A stretch of DNA of 14,868 nucleotides from Paracoccaceae bacterium (lineage in GTDB: Bacteria; Pseudomonadota; Alphaproteobacteria; Rhodobacterales; Rhodobacteraceae), in the NCBI GenBank assembly GCA_026982515.1, contig JALSGY010000332.1:1-14868 (forward strand). The letters run 5' to 3'. The notes beneath the pieces are model-generated. The model did not search any database. It saw only the letters and a program-made list of their open reading frames with translations, and had not been told where the DNA came from. The first letter of the stretch is position 1. Every line of letters begins with the position of its first letter. Of the stretch, positions 1-6,583 are shown piece after piece. Both the position numbers and the translations under genes were made by a program.

Positions 1-1
1 G

Positions 2-1495
2 ACATTCCTCGAACTTCCCGGCGGCGGGCGCTTCAGCTATCGCCGCTTCCTCGATCTGGCCGCGCAATACGCCAACGCACTGGGCAGCCTCGGGCTGACG
101 CCCGGCGACAGGCTTGCGGTGCAGGTAGCCAAGTCGCCGCAGGCCCTGGCGCTTTATGCCGCGGCGGTGCGCGCTGGCGTGATCTTTCTGCCTCTCAACA
201 CCGCCTACACCCCCTCCGAGGTGGCCTATTTCGTGGAAAACTCCGGCGCGCGGGTGCTGCTGTGCGACCCCGCGGGCAAGGCCGCGCTGGCCCCCGTGGC
301 CGCTGCCGCCAGGGCGCGGCTGCTGACGCTGGCCGCCGATGGCACAGGCAGCTTCGCCGAGATCGCGGCGGGCATGCCCACCCGCTTCGCAACCGTGCAG
401 CGCGGCCCCGACGATCTGGCCGCCTTCCTCTACACCTCGGGCACCACCGGCCGTTCCAAGGGCGCCATGCTGACCCATGACAACCTGCTCTCCAACGCCG
501 AGGTGCTGACCCGCGAGTGGCGCTTTTCGGCCACGGATGTGCTGCTTCACGTCCTGCCGATCTACCACACCCACGGGCTGTTCGTGGCCACCAACTGTGT
601 GCTGCTGGCCGGGGCCTCGATGATCTTCCTGCCGAAGTTCGACACCGACCGGGTGATCGAGACCCTGCCGCGCGCCACTTCCATGATGGGGGTGCCCACC
701 TTCTATACCCGGCTGCTGGACGATCCCCGCTTCACCCGCGATCTGGCCGGGCACATGCGGCTGTTCACCTCCGGCTCGGCGCCGCTGCTGGCCGAAACCC
801 ACCGCGCCTTCGAGGAGCGCACCGGCCACCGCATCCTGGAGCGCTACGGGATGACGGAGACCAACATGAGTACCTCCAACCCCTACGCGGGGCCGCGCAA
901 GGCCGGCACCGTGGGCCCGCCCCTGCCGGGGGTGGAGCTGAAGATCACCCATCCCGAAACCGGCGAGCCCCTGCCCGACGGCGAGATCGGTATCATCGAG
1001 GTGCGCGGGCGCAACGTGTTCAAGGGCTACTGGCAGATGCCGGAAAAGACCGCCGCCGAGTTGCGGGAAGACGGCTTCTTCATCACCGGCGACATGGCCT
1101 ATATCGACGAGGACGGCTACGTGGTGATCGTCGGCCGGGCCAGGGATCTGATCATCACCGGCGGTTTCAACGTCTACCCCAAGGAGGTGGAAGAGGTGCT
1201 GGACGCCCACCCCGACGTGCTGGAAAGCGCGGTGATCGGGGTGCCTCACCCCGATTTCGGCGAAGGGGTCGTGGGGGTCGTGGTGCCCCGCCCCGGCCGC
1301 CGCCCCGATCCGCGGGCCATCCTGGCCGAAGCCGCGCGCAGCCTGGCGAAATTCAAGCTGCCGAAGAAGATCTTCGTGGTGGAGGCGCTGCCGCGCAACA
1401 CCATGGGCAAGGTGCAGAAGAACCGCCTTCGCGAAATCTTCGCGGGGGCTTTTGAGGAACAGGCGAAGGAGAAAGGCCATGGATCTGATCGGTGA
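2..1495 (+). CDS. matB: Malonyl-CoA synthetase (MatB-like), 5' end cut by window
   Basis: An ANL-superfamily acyl-CoA ligase that would activate malonate with ATP and CoA to malonyl-CoA in the cytoplasm. The frame is open from base 2, so the N terminus lies outside; 497 residues are visible against about 505-515 for the family, so little is missing. Seen in order: the ATP-binding loop YTSGTTGRSKG (near 430-465), MGVPTFYTRLL, the adenine-side motif ERYGMTETNMSTSNPY (838-885) with the TNMSTSNPY stretch typical of MatB, the hinge ITGDMAYIDEDGYVVIVGRARD, GGFNVYPKEVEEV, and PRNTMGKVQKN near the C terminus, whose lysine (codon 1409-1411) is the expected catalytic Lys. In Rhodopseudomonas palustris MatB this lysine is controlled by acetylation; whether that holds here is inference. 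The stop overlaps the next gene's start by 17 bases. A related methylmalonyl-CoA ligase activity cannot be excluded. Confidence 0.9.
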   Translation, partial: TFLELPGGGRFSYRRFLDLAAQYANALGSLGLTPGDRLAVQVAKSPQALALYAAAVRAGVIFLPLNTAYTPSEVAYFVENSGARVLLCDPAGKAALAPVAAAARARLLTLAADGTGSFAEIAAGMPTRFATVQRGPDDLAAFLYTSGTTGRSKGAMLTHDNLLSNAEVLTREWRFSATDVLLHVLPIYHTHGLFVATNCVLLAGASMIFLPKFDTDRVIETLPRATSMMGVPTFYTRLLDDPRFTRDLAGHMRLFTSGSAPLLAETHRAFEERTGHRILERYGMTETNMSTSNPYAGPRKAGTVGPPLPGVELKITHPETGEPLPDGEIGIIEVRGRNVFKGYWQMPEKTAAELREDGFFITGDMAYIDEDGYVVIVGRARDLIITGGFNVYPKEVEEVLDAHPDVLESAVIGVPHPDFGEGVVGVVVPRPGRRPDPRAILAEAARSLAKFKLPKKIFVVEALPRNTMGKVQKNRLREIFAGAFEEQAKEKGHGSDR

Positions 1496-2891
1496 ACTGG
1501 CCGGAATCGTTGGCGCCTCCAACCTGCTCACGGGGAAGGATGCGGCCGGTTACGGACGCGATTTCATGGGAAGATACGAGGCCGAGCCGCTGGCGGTCGT
1601 GCGTCCGGGCAATACCGCCGAGGTCAGCGCCGTCATGCGCCTTGCCAGCCGCAGCGGCACGCCGGTGGTGCCGGTCTCGGGCAATACCGGGCTGGTGGGC
1701 GGCACCCATGCGCGAGGGGCGCTGATGCTCTCGCTGGAGCGGATGAACGCTATCCGCGAGATCCGCCCGCAGGCGCGGGTGGCCGTCGTCGAGGCCGGGG
1801 TGGTGCTGGCCCGCCTGCACGAGGCGGTGGCGGATCGGGGCCTGGCCTTCCCGCTGTTCTTCGGGGCGCGCGGTTCGGCGATGGTGGGGGGATGTCTTGC
1901 CACCAATGCCGGGGGGTCCAACGTGCTGCGCTACGGGAATGCCCGGGCGCTGTGCCTCGGGCTGGAGGTGGTGTTGGCCGATGGGAGGGTGATGAACCTG
2001 ATGAGCGAGCTGCACAAGGACAACTCCGGCTATGACCTGCGCGATCTGTTCATCGGCGCCGAGGGCACGTTGGGCGTGATCACCGCCGCGGTGCTCAAGC
2101 TGGTGCCGAAGCCCCGCGCCCACGCCACCGCGATGCTGGCGGCGCGCTCGTTGAATGATGCGCTGACCCTGCTCAACCGCCTGCAGGAGGAAACCGGCGG
2201 CATGGTCGAGGCCTTCGAATACATGCCGCGCAGCTACATGGCGCGGCTGCGCGAAGTGAAACCGGAACTGACCCCGCCGCTGGGCCATGATCGTGACGTG
2301 ACCATCCTGGTGGAACTGACTGCCACCGCCGCCCGCGATACGACCGCGCGGGAGGACGGCACGGTGCCGCTGGTGGAACTGCTGGAAAACGCGCTGGCCG
2401 AGATGATGGAGGCCGGGCTTGCGGAAGACGCCATCGTGGCGCGCTCGGAGGGCCAGCGCGCACGGATGTGGGAAATCCGCGAGGCCGCGGCGCGCCTGGC
2501 CATGAGCCGCAGCCCGCGGGTGGACAATGACGTGGCGGTGCCGCTCGATGCGGTGGCCACCTTCCTGGAGCGCGCCGAAGAGCGGCTGGCACGGCTGGAC
2601 CCGGCCGCCGAGAGCATCACCGTGGCCCATCTGGGCGATGGCAACCTGCATTATTCCGTCTGGCCTGGACGTGACGATCCGGCGCATCTGGATGCGATCA
2701 TGGAGATGGTCGAGGACGTGGTGCTGGAGCTGGGCGGCTCTTTCTCGGCCGAACACGGGATCGGGCTGTCCAAGCGCCCCTCCATGGCCCGGCGCAAGGA
2801 TCCGGTGGCGCTGGACGTGATGCGCAGCATCAAGGCCGCGCTCGACCCCGAAAACATCATGAACCCCGGCAAGGTGCTGCCCCCGGGGTAG
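1479..2891 (+). CDS. FAD-binding oxidoreductase, GlcD / D-2-hydroxyglutarate dehydrogenase-like
   Basis: A 470-residue flavoprotein of the VAO/PCMH fold that should oxidise a D-2-hydroxyacid to a 2-oxoacid. The N-terminal half is FAD_binding_4: PVVPVSGNTGLVGGTH (FAD pyrophosphate loop), CLATNAGGSNVLRYGNARAL and DLFIGAEGTLGVITAAVLKL. The C-terminal half is FAD-oxidase_C with HLGDGNLH and SAEHGIGLSKR, whose His/Glu residues correspond to the metal and substrate site of D-2-hydroxyglutarate dehydrogenases. It ends with the usual LDPENIMNPGKVL. The start is ATG 1479, chosen because AAGGAG lies at 1466-1471, seven bases upstream; an earlier in-frame ATG at 1452 lacks such a site and would lengthen the overlap with matB. 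The 17-base overlap implies one transcript with matB and probably coupled translation. The substrate is not identifiable: D-2-hydroxyglutarate, D-lactate and glycolate-like acids are all possible. Confidence 0.88.
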   Translation: MDLIGELAGIVGASNLLTGKDAAGYGRDFMGRYEAEPLAVVRPGNTAEVSAVMRLASRSGTPVVPVSGNTGLVGGTHARGALMLSLERMNAIREIRPQARVAVVEAGVVLARLHEAVADRGLAFPLFFGARGSAMVGGCLATNAGGSNVLRYGNARALCLGLEVVLADGRVMNLMSELHKDNSGYDLRDLFIGAEGTLGVITAAVLKLVPKPRAHATAMLAARSLNDALTLLNRLQEETGGMVEAFEYMPRSYMARLREVKPELTPPLGHDRDVTILVELTATAARDTTAREDGTVPLVELLENALAEMMEAGLAEDAIVARSEGQRARMWEIREAAARLAMSRSPRVDNDVAVPLDAVATFLERAEERLARLDPAAESITVAHLGDGNLHYSVWPGRDDPAHLDAIMEMVEDVVLELGGSFSAEHGIGLSKRPSMARRKDPVALDVMRSIKAALDPENIMNPGKVLPPG

Positions 2892-2934
2892 AGGGAGGCG
2901 CAGCGGGTGCGCTCTCCTTTCATGCGCTCATGCA

Positions 2935-2957
2935 AGAGGGGGCTGTCTGCCCCCTCT
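2935..2957. terminator. GC-rich hairpin between convergent genes, probable bidirectional terminator
   Basis: The arms AGAGGGGGC (2935-2943) and GCCCCCTCT (2949-2957) pair perfectly over nine bases around the loop TGTCT. A second small hairpin, TGCGCC-TGAC-GGCGCA (2957-2972), follows at once. The structure lies 43 bases after the oxidoreductase stop and in front of the hemC stop on the other strand, so it could end transcripts from both sides. There is no T-run, so intrinsic termination is not assured. Confidence 0.5.
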
Positions 2958-2975
2958 GCGCCTGACGGCGCATTC

Positions 2976-3006
2976 ACCCCCGAGAGTATTTCCCGACAGA
3001 AGAAGG
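2976..3006. repeat. Dispersed intergenic repeat, copy A
   Basis: A 31-base stretch that begins ACCCCCGAGAG, continues TATTTCCC and ends GACAGAAGAAGG. By hand alignment 26 of 30 aligned positions match copy B at 11670-11699, with one gap, including the exact 12-mer GACAGAAGAAGG. It directly follows the hairpins at 2935-2972 and is flanked by CACCCC (2975-2980) and GGGGTG (3009-3014), which could pair. From memory, similar C-rich tails are common after genes in Rhodobacterales genomes. Its function is unknown. Confidence 0.65.
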
Positions 3007-3024
3007 CCGGGGTGCCGGGACGGC

Positions 3025-3969
3025 TCAGCGCCAGTCGAAGAAGCCTTCGCCTGCCCGTGCCAGCAGCTTGCGTGCCATTTCGCGGCCCATCTCGGGGCCG
3101 TCTTCCACCGCGCCGGTCATCTCGTCGGCCAGCGCCTCGGAGCCATCGGTGCGCAGGACCTCGCCGCGCAGCCGCAGGCCGGCGCCGCCGATCTCCGCCA
3201 GCCCGGCGATCGGGGTCTGGCACGAGCCGTCCAGCTCGGCCAGAAAGGCGCGCTCGGCGGCCAGGCGCAGACCGGTTTCGGCGTGGTGGATCGCCGCGAG
3301 CATTTCGGCAACGCGTGTATCGTCCCCGCGCCGCTCGATCCCGATGGCGCCCTGGGCCACGGCGGGCAGCATCTCGTCGGGTGCGATGGCCACGCGCGGC
3401 ACATCGGCCATGTTCAGCCGGTTGAGCCCCGCCATCGCCAGAAAGGTGGCCTCGGCCACCCCCTCGCGCAGCTTGCGCAGCCTGGTCTGTACGTTGCCGC
3501 GAAACTCCACCACCTGAAGATCGGGCCGGCGGTTGAGCAGCTGCGCGCGCCGGCGCAGGCTCGAGGTACCCACCACCGCCCCCTCGGACAGATCGGCCAG
3601 CCCGCCCTCGCCAAGCGAAACGAAGGCATCGCGCACGTCCTCGCGCGGCAGGAAGCAGTCGAGCGCCAGCCCGGCGGGCTGCTCCACCGGCATGTCCTTC
3701 ATCGAATGCACGGCGATGTCGATACCGCCCGAAAGCAGCGCCTCTTCGATTTCCCTGGTGAACAGCCCCTTGCCGCCGAGTTCCTTGAGCGGGCGATCCT
3801 GGACCCGATCTCCGGTGGTGGAGATCACCACGATCTCGAAGGCCTCATCGGGCAGGGCGAAGACCCTTGCCAGGCGGGTGCGGGTTTCATGGGCCTGGGC
3901 CAGCGCCAGCGGCGAGCCGCGGGTGCCGATCTTCAGCGGAGCTGAGGGGCTGGGAAGATGCGATGTCAT
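3025..3969 (-). CDS. hemC: Hydroxymethylbilane synthase (porphobilinogen deaminase)
   Basis: Joins four porphobilinogens head to tail into hydroxymethylbilane in the cytoplasm, an early shared step to haem, bacteriochlorophyll and cobalamin. The product is 314 residues, normal for the family. Visible motifs: KIGTRGSPLALAQ (13-25), HSMKDMP with the catalytic Asp92, SSLRRRAQ (136-143), FRGNVQTRL (157-165), and LDGSCQTPIAG, whose Cys250 carries the dipyrromethane cofactor. All key residues are present. The start ATG at 3969 gives a normal N terminus but has only a weak ribosome binding site (CAGGG close to the ATG). The gene is divergent from hemE with 103 bases between the starts, an arrangement also known in Rhodobacter, and convergent with the FAD oxidoreductase. 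The promoter candidate at 3976-4004 would start transcription about at the ATG. Confidence 0.97.
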   Translation of the reverse strand: MTSHLPSPSAPLKIGTRGSPLALAQAHETRTRLARVFALPDEAFEIVVISTTGDRVQDRPLKELGGKGLFTREIEEALLSGGIDIAVHSMKDMPVEQPAGLALDCFLPREDVRDAFVSLGEGGLADLSEGAVVGTSSLRRRAQLLNRRPDLQVVEFRGNVQTRLRKLREGVAEATFLAMAGLNRLNMADVPRVAIAPDEMLPAVAQGAIGIERRGDDTRVAEMLAAIHHAETGLRLAAERAFLAELDGSCQTPIAGLAEIGGAGLRLRGEVLRTDGSEALADEMTGAVEDGPEMGREMARKLLARAGEGFFDWR

Positions 3970-3975
3970 GCCCTG

Positions 3976-4004
3976 TCTCTACTTGCGTCACAGGGTCGTG
4001 ACAA
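3976..4004 (-). promoter_or_regulatory. Candidate hemC promoter
   Basis: Read on the minus strand: TTGTCA (3999-4004, five of six to TTGACA), a 17-base spacer, then TAGAGA (3976-3981, a weak -10). Transcription would begin near 3969, the hemC ATG itself, so the mRNA would be almost leaderless, which fits the poor ribosome binding site. This is a consensus match only. Confidence 0.35.
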
Positions 4005-4016
4005 CAGCCTGCACGC

Positions 4017-4045
4017 TTGACAAATTGTTGCAGGGGCTCGACCAC
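4017..4045 (+). promoter_or_regulatory. Candidate hemE -35 element with weak -10
   Basis: A perfect TTGACA at 4017-4022 is followed 17 bases later by GACCAC (4040-4045), a poor -10. The hemE start at 4073 lies at a sensible distance. ACAAATTGT (4020-4028) is a short dyad overlapping the -35 box. The -35 is convincing; the -10 is not. Confidence 0.35.
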
Positions 4046-4072
4046 CGTGGCGAAAGAACGAAGGGGCGGGAC

Positions 4073-5113
4073 ATGGCCGAAATGAAGAAACTGATGCGGG
4101 CACTGGCGGGAGAGGTGCAGGACACCCCGCCCATCTGGATGATGCGCCAGGCCGGGCGCTATCTGCCCGAGTACCGTGCCACGCGGGCGCAGGCAGGGGA
4201 TTTCCTCAGCCTGTGCTACACGCCGGAACTGGCGGCCGAGGTCACCTTGCAGCCGATACGGCGCTACGGTTTCGACGCGGCGATCCTGTTTGCCGACATC
4301 CTGCTGGTGCCCCAAGCGCTGGGGGCGGAACTGCGTTTCGAGACCGGCGAAGGCCCGCGGCTTTCCACCGTCAACACCGCGGCCGATCTGGCGCAGCTGA
4401 AGGGGCCGGAGGACATCCATGACCGCCTCGCACCCGTCTACGAGACCGTGCGCATCCTGGCCCGCGAATTGCCGCCCGAGACCGCGTTGATCGGCTTTGC
4501 CGGGGCGCCATGGACGGTGGCCACCTACATGATCGCCGGGCGCGGCACCCCCGATCAGGGCCCGGCGCATGCGCTGATGCGCGAAGACAGGGCCACCTTC
4601 GAGGCCCTGCTGGAGCGGATCACCGAGGCCACCATCGGCTATCTTTCCCGCCAGATCGAGGCTGGCGCAGAGGTGGTGAAGCTGTTCGACAGCTGGGCGG
4701 GCTCCTTGAAGGGAGAGGATTTCGACGCCTACGCCGTGGCGCCTGCGAAACGGATCATCGCCGCACTGAAGGCACGCCATCCCGGGGTGCCCGTCATCGC
4801 CTTCCCGCGCGAGGCGGGGCCGCGCTATGTGGGCTTTGCCCGGGCAACCGGCGCGGATTGCGTGGCGCTGGACAATTCGGTCTCGGCCCAGTGGGCCGCG
4901 GCCAATGTGCAGGTGGACGGCTGCGTTCAAGGCAACCTCGACCCGCGTCTGCTGGTCACCGGCGGCGAGGAACTGGTGGAGGAAACCCGGCGGATCGTGC
5001 GCGCTTTCGCCGGCGGGCCGCACATCTTCAACCTGGGCCACGGGATCACCCCCGACGCCGACCCGGAGAACGTGAGCCGGATGATCGAGGCGGTGCGCGG
5101 CGGCCAGGCCTGA
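4073..5113 (+). CDS. hemE: Uroporphyrinogen decarboxylase
   Basis: Removes the four acetate carboxyls of uroporphyrinogen III to give coproporphyrinogen III; a cofactor-free cytosolic TIM-barrel enzyme. The product has 346 residues, typical length. Seen: the N-terminal signature PIWMMRQAGRYLPEYR (20-35) with the substrate-binding arginines, ILFADIL with the invariant Asp75, GFAGAPWTVATYMIAGRG, LFDSWAG, and FNLGHGI with His323 near the C terminus. The start ATG 4073 has AAGGGG (4061-4066) six bases upstream. It is divergent from hemC and shares the 103-base spacer with it; the downstream rhodanese follows after 56 bases in the same direction. The pathway link with hemC and hemF in this window is direct, since its product is the substrate of HemF. 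Confidence 0.97.
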   Translation: MAEMKKLMRALAGEVQDTPPIWMMRQAGRYLPEYRATRAQAGDFLSLCYTPELAAEVTLQPIRRYGFDAAILFADILLVPQALGAELRFETGEGPRLSTVNTAADLAQLKGPEDIHDRLAPVYETVRILARELPPETALIGFAGAPWTVATYMIAGRGTPDQGPAHALMREDRATFEALLERITEATIGYLSRQIEAGAEVVKLFDSWAGSLKGEDFDAYAVAPAKRIIAALKARHPGVPVIAFPREAGPRYVGFARATGADCVALDNSVSAQWAAANVQVDGCVQGNLDPRLLVTGGEELVEETRRIVRAFAGGPHIFNLGHGITPDADPENVSRMIEAVRGGQA

Positions 5114-5114
5114 G

Positions 5115-5126
5115 CCGCGCGCGCGG
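5115..5126. repeat. Perfect GC palindrome just after hemE stop
   Basis: CCGCGCGCGCGG is a 12-base perfect palindrome that begins one base after the hemE TGA (5111-5113). In RNA it can form only a short, tight hairpin. It stands in the same place relative to copy C of the dispersed repeat as the larger hairpins do for copies A and B. It may protect the hemE 3' end or attenuate read-through into the rhodanese gene; that is inference. Confidence 0.45.
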
Positions 5127-5150
5127 AAGCATTTTCCGGCAGGATGAAGA
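5126..5150. repeat. Dispersed intergenic repeat, copy C (degenerate)
   Basis: The stretch GAAGCATTTTCCGGCAGGA followed by TGAAGA aligns by hand with 2984-3006 of copy A at 18 of 23 aligned positions with two one-base gaps. It lacks the CCCCC start. Its purine-rich end runs into GAGAGGAA (5149-5156), which is the likely ribosome binding region of the rhodanese gene. As the most divergent copy it could be chance similarity, but the hairpin-then-tail order is the same. Confidence 0.4.
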
Positions 5151-5169
5151 GAGGAACCTGGGGCACGGG

Positions 5170-5592
5170 ATGAGGAAGACGGCGCAGCAATTGCTGGAAG
5201 AGGCGAATGCGACGGTGAAAAGCATCACCCCGCAGGAGGCCGCGGAACTTGCCGAGGATCTGGACAACCTGTTCGTCGATCTTCGCGACATCCGCGAGTT
5301 GTGGCGCGACGGCACCATTCCCGGCGCGCTGCATGTCTCGGCCAACATGCTGGAGTTCTGGGTGGATCCGGCTTGCGAATATTACAAGAACGACTTCGAC
5401 GACGTGGAACGGATCGTGCTGTTTTGCGCCAGCTCGTGGCGCTCGGCGCTGGCCGGGCGGCGGCTGATCGAGATGGGGGTGCACAACGTGGTGCATATCG
5501 AGGGCGGCTTCAGGGCATGGCAGGCAGCCGGGCTGGATGTGCTGCCGGTGCTCACCCCTATGAGAGGTGAGGGGCGAAGACCGCCCGCCTAA
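5170..5592 (+). CDS. Single-domain rhodanese-like protein
   Basis: A 140-residue cytoplasmic sulfurtransferase-type protein. The core is FVDLRDIRELWRDGTIPGALHVS (35-57), then IVLFCASSWRSALAGRRL with active-site loop C86-A-S-S-W-R91, the expected six-residue CxxxxR cradle for a persulfide, then HIEGGFRAWQAAGLDV (109-124), the usual C-terminal rhodanese signature. The catalytic Cys and the loop Arg are both present, so it should be active; the sulfur acceptor is unknown. The start is ATG 5170: GGGG at 5160-5163 or the stronger GAGAGGAA at 5149-5156 (13 bases away, rather far) would serve as ribosome binding site. It lies 56 bases behind hemE, so co-transcription is likely, though a haem role is only suggested by position. 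Its TAA shares bases with the TAG of hemF on the other strand. Confidence 0.9.
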   Translation: MRKTAQQLLEEANATVKSITPQEAAELAEDLDNLFVDLRDIRELWRDGTIPGALHVSANMLEFWVDPACEYYKNDFDDVERIVLFCASSWRSALAGRRLIEMGVHNVVHIEGGFRAWQAAGLDVLPVLTPMRGEGRRPPA

Positions 5593-6479
5593 ATCCACTT
5601 GGCCAGCGGAGGCAGACTCATCAGCACCGCATTGGCGTCATGCCCGGTGGCCAGGCCGAACTTGGTGCCCCGGTCATAGACCAGGTTGTATTCGGCGTAG
5701 AGGCCGCGATGAATCAGTTGCGTGTCCTTGTCGGCCTCGCTCCAGGGAGTGTCGCGGCGCCGTTCGGCAACCGGCAGGAAGGCTGGCAGAAAGGCACGGC
5801 CGGCATCCCGGGTGAAGGCGAAATCGGCTTCCCAGTCGCCGGTGTTGTGATCGTCAAAGAAGATGCCGCCCACGCCGCGCGCGCGCCCTCGGTGGGGAAC
5901 GAAGAAATATTCGTCGGCCCAGGCCTTGAAGCGGGGATAGTAGCCCGGATCGTGGCGGTCGCAGTGCTCTTTCAGGACGGCGTGAAAATGGGCGGTGTCT
6001 TCATCATACTCGATGCAGGGGTTGAGATCGGCCCCGCCGCCGAACCACCAGGCGCCCGGTGTCCAGAACATGCGGGTGTTCATGTGCACCGAAGGCGTGT
6101 GGGGGTTCTGCATGTGGGCCACCAGCGAGATCCCCGAGGCCCAGAAGCGCGGATCGTCGTCCAGCCCCGGCACTCCGCGCGCCGCCATCGACTTGCGCGC
6201 GGCCTCATCAAGCATGCCGTAGACGGTCGAGACATTGACGCCCACCTTCTCGAACACCCGGCCACCGCGCATCACGCTCATCAGCCCGCCGCCGGCGTCG
6301 CTGCCATCTTCGGAGGCGCGCCTGGTCTCGCTCACCTCGAACCGGCCCGCAGGGCGCTCGGCGAAAGGGCCCGCCTGCTGGGTATCTTCCAGCGCCTCGA
6401 AAGCGGCGACGATTTCGTCGCGCAGCTGGCGGAACCAGGCCGAGGCCCGCTGTTTTTCATCTTCGAATCCGTCGCTCAT
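5589..6479 (-). CDS. hemF: Oxygen-dependent coproporphyrinogen III oxidase
   Basis: Carries out the aerobic oxidative decarboxylation of coproporphyrinogen III to protoporphyrinogen IX. The product has 296 residues, the usual bacterial HemF length. Seen: GGRVFEKVGVNVS (72-84), HMNTRMFWTPGAWWFGGGADLNP (132-154), a block at 180-210 ending in GVGGIFFDD, and YAEYNLVYDRGTKFGL (261-276). The start ATG 6479 is chosen because AAGGGA stands eight bases upstream on the minus strand; the frame stays open to 6560, but that extension has low-complexity sequence not seen in HemF. The stop TAG (5591-5589) overlaps the TAA of the convergent rhodanese gene, leaving no room for a terminator. An oxygen-independent HemN may exist elsewhere. 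Confidence 0.96.
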   Translation of the reverse strand: MSDGFEDEKQRASAWFRQLRDEIVAAFEALEDTQQAGPFAERPAGRFEVSETRRASEDGSDAGGGLMSVMRGGRVFEKVGVNVSTVYGMLDEAARKSMAARGVPGLDDDPRFWASGISLVAHMQNPHTPSVHMNTRMFWTPGAWWFGGGADLNPCIEYDEDTAHFHAVLKEHCDRHDPGYYPRFKAWADEYFFVPHRGRARGVGGIFFDDHNTGDWEADFAFTRDAGRAFLPAFLPVAERRRDTPWSEADKDTQLIHRGLYAEYNLVYDRGTKFGLATGHDANAVLMSLPPLAKWI

Positions 6480-6524
6480 CCCGCTCTTCCCTTCACGCGT
6501 GTTCCGGCCCGTTCCCGTCCCGCT

Positions 6525-6552
6525 TTGCAAGCCGGCGCATACGACATATCCT
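6525..6552 (+). promoter_or_regulatory. Candidate promoter of the lipoprotein gene
   Basis: TTGCAA (6525-6530), a 16-base spacer and TATCCT (6547-6552) give a plausible housekeeping promoter, with a start near 6559 and a leader of about 25 bases that holds the GGAG site. It overlaps the opposing hemF candidate. Confidence 0.35.
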
Positions 6553-6565
6553 GACGCCATCGCAA
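6536..6565 (-). promoter_or_regulatory. Weak candidate promoter of hemF
   Basis: On the minus strand TTGCGA (6560-6565), an 18-base spacer and TATGCG (6536-6541) precede hemF, giving a leader of about 50 bases. Both boxes are imperfect; listed because nothing better is visible in the 104-base divergent spacer. Confidence 0.2.
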
Positions 6566-6583
6566 CCTGCCCGGAGTATCACC

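Noticed and set aside
1353..2756. Long open antisense frame (about 467 codons) opposite the FAD oxidoreductase
   Set aside because: It mirrors a clearly recognised gene, its product is rich in His, Arg and Gly with no domain, and long antisense frames are expected in GC-rich coding DNA.
3974..3992. PpsR/CrtJ-type site TGT-N12-ACA between hemC and hemE
   Set aside because: The only TGT...ACA pair here is spaced 13, not 12, so it does not match the consensus.
4017..4030. FNR-type box (TTGAT-N4-ATCAA) at TTGACAAATTGTTG
   Set aside because: Only the left half resembles the site; the right half TGTTG does not match ATCAA.
6480..6560. N-terminal extension of hemF
   Set aside because: The 27 extra residues are not HemF-like, and a good ribosome binding site stands before ATG 6479.
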